NCBI GenBank assembly: GCA_036847185.1
Contig: DAIUAM010000048.1
Span: forward strand, 1-20,147
Direction of reading: 5' to 3'
Length of the DNA stretch: 20,147 bases
From: UBA4738 sp002413305
Lineage (GTDB): Bacteria; Actinomycetota; UBA4738
Position numbers and translations under genes: made by a program
Part shown: one piece after another, positions 14,855 through 20,147 of the stretch
How the letters are laid out: the number at the start of each line of letters is the position of its first letter
How positions within the stretch are numbered: position 1 is the stretch's first letter
The notes under the pieces: model-generated
What the model was told of the DNA's origin: nothing
What the model saw: the letters and a program-made list of their open reading frames with translations, nothing else
Database searches by the model: none

Positions 14855-15721
14855 ATGAGCATGGGCTCCGCCGGCTACAGCGACTTCGTGTCCGTTGCCT
14901 CGAAGCTCACGCGCGGACAGCTTCTGGACATCCTGCTGGATGTCGAGGACCGGCTTCGCGGTCTAGTAAGGGTCGTCTTCGCCCGGAACCGCCCGGACTG
15001 GGGGAAGCTCATCCCCGGCCCGATCCGGGAAGAACTCGAGGCTGAATACGGCCCAGGCGACGGGCCCGAGGCCGCTGGTCGCGGGGACCTACTCGACCGG
15101 GCAACGCTGAAGCAGCTAATCGACACGCTCCTCGCAAGGTGGGCTCTCTTTGAGCCATTGATGCACGACAAGACTTTGGTCGCCGCTCACCTGGAGGAGT
15201 TCCGATCGTGGAGGAACAAGCTGGCACACGGTAGGCAGCCTTCGATGGACGATCGAGTCAAGATCGCTTTGGTCGCGTCCGAGGTCGGGCGTCAGATCCC
15301 TGTTCCGTCACCACCCGAAAGACCTGCCCTGCCTCAAGCCCGTCAGGACCAAGGCTACGCTCTCTACGGTAGGCGCATCCTGTGGGCTGACGACCGGCCT
15401 GAGAACAACCGTTGGGAACGTCGGTGGTTCGCGGAACTCGGAGCGGAGGTCGTACCGGTCCTGTCGAACGACGAGGCCGTGCAAGAGGCCACCAGGTCGA
15501 AGTTCCACGTCGTCGTCTCAGACATTGACCGGGGAGGGGCTGAGTTGGGATCCAACCTCGGCATCCGCTTGCAGGGAGCCGGCGTCCCGATTCCGATTGC
15601 CTTCTTCGTGTCGATGGTTGACACGGGTGAGCCTCCTCCGTTCGGGGCTGTTGGAATCACGAACGACCAAGCGGAACTCCTGCGTATGGTCATTGACGTT
15701 CTTCGCCCACGAGTCCGATGA
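14855..15721 (+). CDS. HEPN-like domain fused to receiver-like domain
   Basis: The 288-residue protein has two parts. The N-terminal helical part (about 10-148) resembles Swt1-type HEPN domains, with FRSWRNKLAHG giving the Arg-x4-His motif (Arg120, His125) that is catalytic in HEPN ribonucleases. The C-terminal part (about 172-286) resembles a response-regulator receiver: RRILWADDRPENN (Asp179, Asp180), the central acidic VVVSDIDR (Asp223), a FFVSMVDTG strand and GAVGITND where a lysine is usual. No DNA-binding domain follows. It is transcribed away from the cas operon. I infer a stress- or phage-sensing RNase, but neither enzymatic activity nor phosphorylation is shown. The ATG at 14855 is used; a second ATG is two codons later. 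Confidence 0.75.
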   Translation: MSMGSAGYSDFVSVASKLTRGQLLDILLDVEDRLRGLVRVVFARNRPDWGKLIPGPIREELEAEYGPGDGPEAAGRGDLLDRATLKQLIDTLLARWALFEPLMHDKTLVAAHLEEFRSWRNKLAHGRQPSMDDRVKIALVASEVGRQIPVPSPPERPALPQARQDQGYALYGRRILWADDRPENNRWERRWFAELGAEVVPVLSNDEAVQEATRSKFHVVVSDIDRGGAELGSNLGIRLQGAGVPIPIAFFVSMVDTGEPPPFGAVGITNDQAELLRMVIDVLRPRVR

Positions 15722-16102
15722 CCCGCTTTGCTTCGACGGGGTCCTCGTAGAGGTGTTAGTGCCTGGACGTCAGCGAATGTGTTTGGGCTCGGGGCTGGTT
15801 GACAGCCGTTAACCACCGAGGCCGAAACGGAGCGTAGCAGCAAGATTCCCAACCGATTAGCAGAAGGTGTCACGGCTAGTCCGGTCCCGTTCTCGCTTAT
15901 CTGTATTCCCCTCAACCATCCGACATGCCGTGCGGGTGGCCCATAGGTTGACCTGGCGGCGGTGGCCTCTCCCCGACTCGTGGCGTCCAGTTCTCCCGCC
16001 CTCGCACTACCCGATCGGCCTGCCAACCTTCCTGCCAACTTCAGGGGTACCCGGTCGGGAAGGCCCTTCGGCATGGCTGCCGCCCGGGGACCGTGGGAAG
16101 GG
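15722..16102. other. Intergenic region between HEPN-receiver gene and recombinase
   Basis: I see no supported gene in these 381 bases. The HEPN-receiver and recombinase genes converge here. There are no strong terminators; short frames lack homology. The sequence is a plausible place for a recombinase attachment site, but no core duplication was found within the window. Confidence 0.4.
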
Positions 16103-16885
16103 CTATCTGGTGCGACGGGGCACGAGAACGGCCCGGACGGTGCTCGGATACCAGCGAGCGCCTCCCTGCGCCGTGGGTACGCGCTCGTCGTTCAGCTCGG
16201 CCGCGATCGCACGAAGCGACCGGCCCTGGGCACGCAACGCCTCGATCCGCTGACGCGTCGCCAGCGCCATCGTGGCAGGCCTGCCGAGCCGGACCCCTAG
16301 CGAGCGCTTGACGGCGAGTGCCTCCCGGGTGCGCTGGCCGATGATTCGTCGCTCCCACTGAGCGAGGCTCGCCATGATGTGGGCGATTAGCTCGCCGGTC
16401 GCCGTGGTCGTGTCGATGTTGAGGTCCAGCGCCACGATCGACCAACCCTCGCGGTTCGCCTGCTCCATGAGGCGGGCGAAGTCCGAGACCGACCGGCTGA
16501 GCCGATCGAGCTTCGCCACGATCAGCACGTCAGCGTCGTGGCGGGCCATCGCCCGGAGCGCCTTCGCGAGCCCGTGACGGCCGTTCGTAGCCTTCCCGGA
16601 CGCTACGTCGCTGTCGATCGCGAGGAGTTCCCAGCCGCGGTGCTTGGCCTCGCGGACGATGGTTTGGCGCTGCGCTTCGAGCCCGGCCCCGCTCTCGCCC
16701 TGCTCTGCCGTCGAAACCCTCGTGTACCCAATCGCCCGCAATGAAAGTGCCCTTTCGATCGCCGGGTTGGGCGCCCTGGCGACCCCACATGAGATTGCTA
16801 GCTGTTGGTGCAACTGAGCCTCGTCGTGCAACTTGGGCTCCTCTACCAGCGAATCTAGGACGACGGGTACCTGAAACTTGGGCAT
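16103..16885 (-). CDS. Serine recombinase (resolvase/invertase type)
   Basis: The protein has the small serine recombinase layout: catalytic serine in GYTRVSTAEQG (Ser58 in the long form), ADVLIVAKLDRLSRS (about 118-132), ALDLNIDTTTATGE, the E-helix QWERRIIGQRTREAL and a C-terminal helix-turn-helix (about 205-255: RQRIEALRAQGRSLRAIAAELN and WYPSTVRAVL). Such enzymes cut and rejoin DNA at specific sites through a 5' phosphoserine. The ATG at 16885 gives 260 residues with an unmatched 48-residue front. The TTG at 16741, a few bases after GAAAGGG, gives a family-like protein and may be the true start. It may mobilise the island or invert DNA. Confidence 0.88.
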   Translation of the reverse strand: MPKFQVPVVLDSLVEEPKLHDEAQLHQQLAISCGVARAPNPAIERALSLRAIGYTRVSTAEQGESGAGLEAQRQTIVREAKHRGWELLAIDSDVASGKATNGRHGLAKALRAMARHDADVLIVAKLDRLSRSVSDFARLMEQANREGWSIVALDLNIDTTTATGELIAHIMASLAQWERRIIGQRTREALAVKRSLGVRLGRPATMALATRQRIEALRAQGRSLRAIAAELNDERVPTAQGGARWYPSTVRAVLVPRRTR

Positions 16886-17030
16886 TGGGCTTCAAGAAGA
16901 CTGGCGGCCTGCCACGTACCAGCCCCGGCCCTTGGGTCTGACAATGCACTCCTGAACAGCAATAGGGTCGCGCGCTCAAGATGCGAAATGCGTTCGGAAT
17001 GATCGAGGTCCCAGCGGCACGAACGTCGAC

Positions 17031-17210
17031 TACGCGGTCGGCATCGCTGCCCACGTGCTCCGGCGGTGGAAGGGGCCGAAGGAGCGGCAGTGGTTCGCGG
17101 GGGTTATGCGGATCACGGCGGAGATGATCGAGGACCATGCCGAAGAGCGGGTTCCGCTCCTGGAGCTACCGCGCACGACCGTACGGAAGCTAAAGGAAGG
17201 GATGAAGTGA
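17031..17210 (+). pseudogene. Small conserved-looking coding fragment
   Basis: This frame reads as a natural-looking peptide of 59 residues (YAVGIAAHVLRRW, then KERQWFAGVMRITAEMIEDH and LPRTTVRKLKEGMK) with strong codon bias, ending in TGA at 17208-17210. No ATG, GTG or TTG in frame precedes it back to the stop at 16953 except an internal GTG at 17055, so it is either a 51-residue protein or the C-terminal remnant of a larger gene. A different frame just upstream (from the ATG at 16981) also looks partly coding, which would fit a frameshift. The family is not recognised. Confidence 0.4.
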
Positions 17211-17266
17211 TGACATCGGGCGATCCGATGATCGTTCACGTCTCGGCGTCGCCCCGCCTCGCGTAG
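17210..17266 (+). pseudogene. 18-codon frame overlapping the previous stop
   Basis: An ATG at 17210 overlaps the TGA of the previous fragment as TGATG, the usual arrangement of coupled genes, but the frame reaches TAG after 18 codons. The stop abuts the convergent nuclease gene. It looks like the start of a downstream partner gene that has been lost. No function can be assigned. Confidence 0.3.
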
Positions 17267-18310
17267 TCAGGTCTCTTCCAGCGCCGCCACATCGGTGGGA
17301 ACCGTCGGATGTGCCGTATTAGGGCGCACCTCTTCCAAGACCTGGGCCACTAACTCGCGATGCTCCGATCGGACGAAGAAGTCATCCTTCTCCCACGGGT
17401 GGTTGGGGTAACCGTATCCAAGGACCTGGCGAAGGAAGTCGTTCTCCTTCCTCCCGAGCTGAGACGAGAGCGAGCCAAGCGCCAGTCCAATCTTCCTCGC
17501 ATCGGCGGACTCCGTTTGAGCGACAAGCTGCTTCAGCAGCTCATCCCTCGTCACCTTCGGTTGCTTCAGGCACTTAGGGATCAGCAGATCCCTGATCCAT
17601 CCGATTGTGACGAGGTTCCGAGAGAGATATTCGACCAGCAGCCGCCGCAGCTGATCCTCCGGGTACGTACCGGGGTCATCGGACATCGGAATCGTGAACT
17701 TCCGCCCGCCCCTTCGAGCTTCCTCCTCTGCCTCCGAGATGACTGCCGATCGAGTCAGGATCTCAGCGCCGTTTCTCGCTCTGACGTACTTGAGCACGAC
17801 GGCGTTGATAGCTACGCCGTATGCGTCCGACAGCCATTCAATCATTCGTTCAAGAGCTGGCTCCAGCGCGAATCCGACCAACACAATGCGCTGAGCGCCG
17901 TTGATGGTGAGACTCTCCAGGTCGATGTCCGGAAACGCGTTGCCCAGGACGTCCTCCAGGCCCTCGCCGGAGTAGCTCGCGCACACCTCGCCCAGCTTCT
18001 CAAGGTCCCACGTCGCAACGTCGGCCGCGTAGTCGATCGCCTGGGCCAGCGCTTCGCGAGGAATCCGATCCCGCTTCAACTCGATGATGACGACGCTCCC
18101 CGTGCGGTCGATCGCCAGGAGATCCAGCGGACCCGACCGAGTGAGAACTTGCCGACCGATGATCTTGAGGCCGGGTCGAATGATCGAAGGATCGCTTTCG
18201 AGCCACGATTCGAGGTCGAGTGCCTCTCTCCTACCGTAGTCGGCCAGTCGGCTCTCAACGGGAACTAGTCGACCATCTACGATCTCCCAGCTCTTGATCT
18301 CGCTTGTCAT
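17267..18310 (-). CDS. NucS/DUF91-like PD-(D/E)XK nuclease with C-terminal extension
   Basis: The 347-residue protein has an N-terminal nuclease core: LESWLESDPSIIRPGLKIIG (about 33-52), GRQVLTRSGPLDLLAIDRTG with Asp63, VVIIELKRDR with Glu77 and Lys79, and the following ALAQAIDYA with Gln90. This is the Asp...Glu-x-Lys...Gln pattern of the NucS C-terminal (DUF91) family. NucS itself cleaves mismatched DNA, while many relatives are uncharacterised. The C-terminal half (about 190-347) is rich in charged helices and is not recognised. It lacks the N-terminal DNA-binding domain of true NucS. The ATG at 18310 is well placed. As it sits between a recombinase and IS remnants, a defence or restriction role is possible but inferred. 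Confidence 0.8.
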   Translation of the reverse strand: MTSEIKSWEIVDGRLVPVESRLADYGRREALDLESWLESDPSIIRPGLKIIGRQVLTRSGPLDLLAIDRTGSVVIIELKRDRIPREALAQAIDYAADVATWDLEKLGEVCASYSGEGLEDVLGNAFPDIDLESLTINGAQRIVLVGFALEPALERMIEWLSDAYGVAINAVVLKYVRARNGAEILTRSAVISEAEEEARRGGRKFTIPMSDDPGTYPEDQLRRLLVEYLSRNLVTIGWIRDLLIPKCLKQPKVTRDELLKQLVAQTESADARKIGLALGSLSSQLGRKENDFLRQVLGYGYPNHPWEKDDFFVRSEHRELVAQVLEEVRPNTAHPTVPTDVAALEET

Positions 18311-18381
18311 GGCTCAAGACGATACCGCGTAATACCCGACACCCTTTGAAGGGGGATCAGCGTGGCTCTTCGTTTACCCCG

Positions 18382-18425
18382 TGTGAACGCCGGTCGAAAA
18401 GGCTAACGGTGGCCGGTCGAAAAGG
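18382..18425. repeat. IS21-type end with two GCCGGTCGAAAAGG repeats
   Basis: The 14-base unit GCCGGTCGAAAAGG occurs at 18389-18402 and 18412-18425 in the same orientation, 23 bases apart. It lies just beyond the 3' end of the istB remnant, where IS21-family elements carry short repeated transposase-binding sites. A TGT at 18382 could be the element tip. The other end of the IS is not in the window. Confidence 0.65.
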
Positions 18426-18445
18426 AGAGCACCTGAGGTCGGATG

Positions 18446-18948
18446 CTAGCGGGTTCGAGGTCCTCCTTCCATGGCTCTTGGAGGGTTCGTGGCCCTCTCC
18501 TTCGGACCCGGCTCACTTGGCGCCCCCGGCTTTCGGATCCGGGCCTTGGCGTCTCTCAGCCGGTAGGACTCGCCCTTGGTCTCGATGATCTGGCATCGGT
18601 GGGTGAGCCGGTCGAGGGTGGCCCCCGTCAGTCGCTCGGAGCCGAGCACCTCGGTCCAGGACTCGAAGGGCAAATTGGTCGTGACCATCAGGCTCGTTCT
18701 CTCGTAGGCGGTGGAGATGACGTCGAACAGCAGCTCGGCCCCGACCTTGGAGGCCGGGACGTAGCCGAGCTCATCGAGCACCACGAGGTCGAGTTTGCCC
18801 AGACGGGCCCGCAGCCCGAGGAGGGCGCGTTCGTCCCTGGCCTCGATCAGCGACGTGACCAACTCGGTGACCCTGAAGAAGCGCACCCGGTAGCCCCGGG
18901 CGCAGGCGGCCGCCGAAAGGCCGATGGCCAGGATGCTTCTATGACTGT
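18446..18948 (-). pseudogene. istB: istB remnant (IS21-family helper ATPase), 5' truncated
   Basis: The frame contains the middle and C-terminal parts of an IstB-like AAA+ ATPase: LAIGLSAAACARGYRVRFFRVTEL, LGKLDLVVLDELGYVP (Walker B), SLMVTTNLPFESWTEV, LDRLTHRC and SYRLRDAKAR. The N-terminal region with the Walker A P-loop (normally just before AIGLS) is missing and replaced by sequence leading into an IS110 fragment. Intact IstB assists the IstA transposase; this copy cannot bind ATP and no istA is present. The junction is near 18940-18950. Confidence 0.85.
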
Positions 18949-19433
18949 CAAGCACTCCCGGCCGAGGCCTCGAGCGCGAGGATCCTCCTGGCCGTGGATC
19001 GCAGGGCGAGGATGGTGGAGCGGTGTTCGGCGGCCTGCGAGGGAGCCGTCCGCAGCCGGGCACACCGCACGACCTGGTCGTCGGTGGTCATGTTCCGGAA
19101 GTGGCCCCGCAGCTGCTCGGGGGCGGTGACCAGGAGGGCCTTGAGGTGGGCGATGGCCCGGGTGCGGGACACCACGGCGCCCTGACGAGTCACCAGCAGG
19201 ACCCGGATCGCCTCCCGCTCGCCCCGGGACCGCGGCTGGGCCAGGTGCTCCCTGGCCAGCGCTTCCGTGGCCGCCCGAGCCGCGTCGAGCTCGTCGGACT
19301 TGGCGCCGTTGCGCCGAGCCGGCCGGGCCGGGCGGTCGATCTCCACCACCCATTCGCCCCGCTCCAACAGGAACGTCGTCAGCCCCGCCCCGAAGCTTCC
19401 CGTCCCCTCGATGGCCCACCGCCGCTCGCGTCG
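18948..19433 (-). pseudogene. IS110-family transposase fragment
   Basis: The frame encodes the N-terminal catalytic half of an IS110 transposase: RRWAIEGTGSFGAGLTTFL, VVEIDRPARPARRNGAKSDELDAARAA (the later acids of the DEDD site), VVSRTRAIAHLKALLVTAP and ILALRSTARRILALE. The extreme N-terminus with the first catalytic aspartate is missing: the frame fuses into an unrelated gene near 19433-19445. The C-terminal half with the conserved serine region is also missing; the frame ends at 18948 beside the istB remnant. It is therefore inactive. Confidence 0.85.
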
Positions 19434-19439
19434 GCGATC

Positions 19440-20079
19440 GCGTCGGCGAGTGCATCTTCCTCACGGGGGATCGCGCGAGTGGCCGTGAACGATCTGCCGC
19501 GTGCGTTGGCCAAAGCCGACTGGGCGAACCCCACTTCGCGCTGAACGAGCTCCAGGGCCAGGGCGAGAACTCGAACCTGGGCGTAGCAGTACGCCTCCGC
19601 CGGGGCCAGCGCGTCCACCTCGGCCTTCGCCAGGGCCACCCGCGCCCGCCCGAGGGCGATACGGCCGCCGAGAAGCTGCTCGGCGAGGGCGGCACGGCGG
19701 GCTGGAAGCGTCAGGATCTCCGCCGGGTCCTCCGCCAACCGGATTGCCTCCGCGACGTCGCCGCCTTCGCGCTCGAGATTCCCGAGCGCCTGCGACGCCT
19801 CCGCACGGCAGCAATCAGCGCGGGTGAGACCTCGACGGCGGGGTTGGCCATCCTGGCCGCCCCGCGTGCCACACCCAGCACGGCCGCGAAGGCCTCTTCG
19901 ACCTGCTCGAGGTTCCGTTTCCGGTCGGCCTCCGCCTTCGCGGGGTCCAGCTGCACACCGCCGCGCTCCATGATCGCGCGGACCTTGGGAGTGAAACCGT
20001 CGGCGTCGAGCTGGGACACCGGCCTCGGGGCCGGCTCGGGCTTGGTGGCGCGCTTCCTTTTCGAGATATTCGTGTCCAC
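19440..20079 (-). pseudogene. Unrecognised gene, frameshifted and 3'-truncated by IS110
   Basis: The GTG at 20079, with AAGGGAG upstream, opens a frame (LDADGFTPKVRAIMERGGVQL, EEAFAAVLGVARGAARM, VSPALIAAV) of about 92 residues. Coding then continues in another frame from about 19805 (ASQALGNLEREGGDVAEAIR, EDPAEILTLPARRAALAEQ, ALALELVQREVGFAQSAL) to about 19440, where it meets the IS110 fragment. The original frame after 19805 turns Arg-rich and looks non-coding. One missing or extra base near 19800-19810 explains this. The product is helical, with Ala/Glu/Arg-rich coiled-coil-like stretches. No family is recognised; the frameshift may be real decay or an assembly error. Confidence 0.6.
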
Positions 20080-20147
20080 GGTCAGGCTCCCTTCACTCGG
20101 GCGGAACCATTCGGCTCCGCGTTCTTCGGCTCCGACTGTTCTTCGAC
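20080..20147. other. Upstream region of the frameshifted gene
   Basis: These last bases hold the ribosome binding site of the minus-strand gene that starts at 20079 and an inverted-looking GCGGAACC/GGCTCCGC stretch. Nothing else can be supported. Confidence 0.3.

Noticed and set aside
16733..16742. CCCGCAATG near the recombinase start, matching the first nine bases of the CRISPR repeat
   Set aside because: The match ends after nine bases, has no hairpin and no repeat unit spacing; it lies in the coding sequence of the recombinase.

Overview
The window is high-GC DNA that looks actinobacterial, though other high-GC soil phyla such as Chloroflexota are not excluded. The reasons are GTG/TTG start use, a tRNA-Gly without an encoded CCA, a stand-alone LigD-type polymerase, and an rrn-type leader motif of actinobacterial style. 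It divides into an ordinary chromosomal left arm (about 1-4340) and a defence/mobile island that runs from about 4388 off the right edge.

Left arm: a SnoaL-like protein (321-758, +), a lipoprotein (1101-1595, -), tRNA-Gly(UCC) (1748-1818, -), a PhzF-family protein (1871-2728, +), a LigD polymerase-domain protein (2733-3605, -) and a secreted lysozyme/transglycosylase-like protein (3626-4339, +). The 5' half of a tRNA-Pro(UGG) follows at 4388-4427. It stops at the end of the anticodon loop and marks the likely edge of the island.

CRISPR-Cas: a complete type I-G (formerly I-U) locus lies on the minus strand and is read from right to left: csb1 (Cas7), csb2 (Cas5-Cas6), cas3 (helicase with a C-terminal HD domain), a short Cas8u2/Csx17-like large subunit, a cas4-cas1 fusion, cas2, a leader and the array. 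Genes are separated by 3-5 nt or overlap as ATGA/GTGA, so this is one translationally coupled operon. The array has 15 identical 36-nt repeats and 14 spacers, plus a decayed sixteenth repeat at the leader-distal end. Three cues agree that the leader lies next to cas2: the repeat polarity (stem followed by ATTGCGGG), the decayed distal repeat and an rrn-like BoxA sequence in the leader. Two spacers at opposite ends of the array are diverged versions of the same protospacer, sharing the exact PAM-side end.

Right arm: a 497-nt intergenic region upstream of csb1 holds a strong minus-strand terminator and several hairpins, including a tRNA T-arm-like one, and may encode a structured RNA. Next come a divergent gene fusing a HEPN-like domain to a response-regulator-receiver-like domain (14855-15721, +), a serine recombinase (16103-16885, -), a small overlapping gene-fragment pair (about 17031-17266, +) and a NucS/DUF91-like PD-(D/E)XK nuclease (17267-18310, -). 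The right end is an insertion-sequence graveyard: IS21-type end repeats, an istB lacking its P-loop, an IS110 transposase piece lacking both ends, and an unrecognised frameshifted gene.

The strongest candidates for something new are the HEPN-receiver fusion beside the cas operon, the structured RNA between them, and the CRISPR array's own record (paired spacers, BoxA leader).
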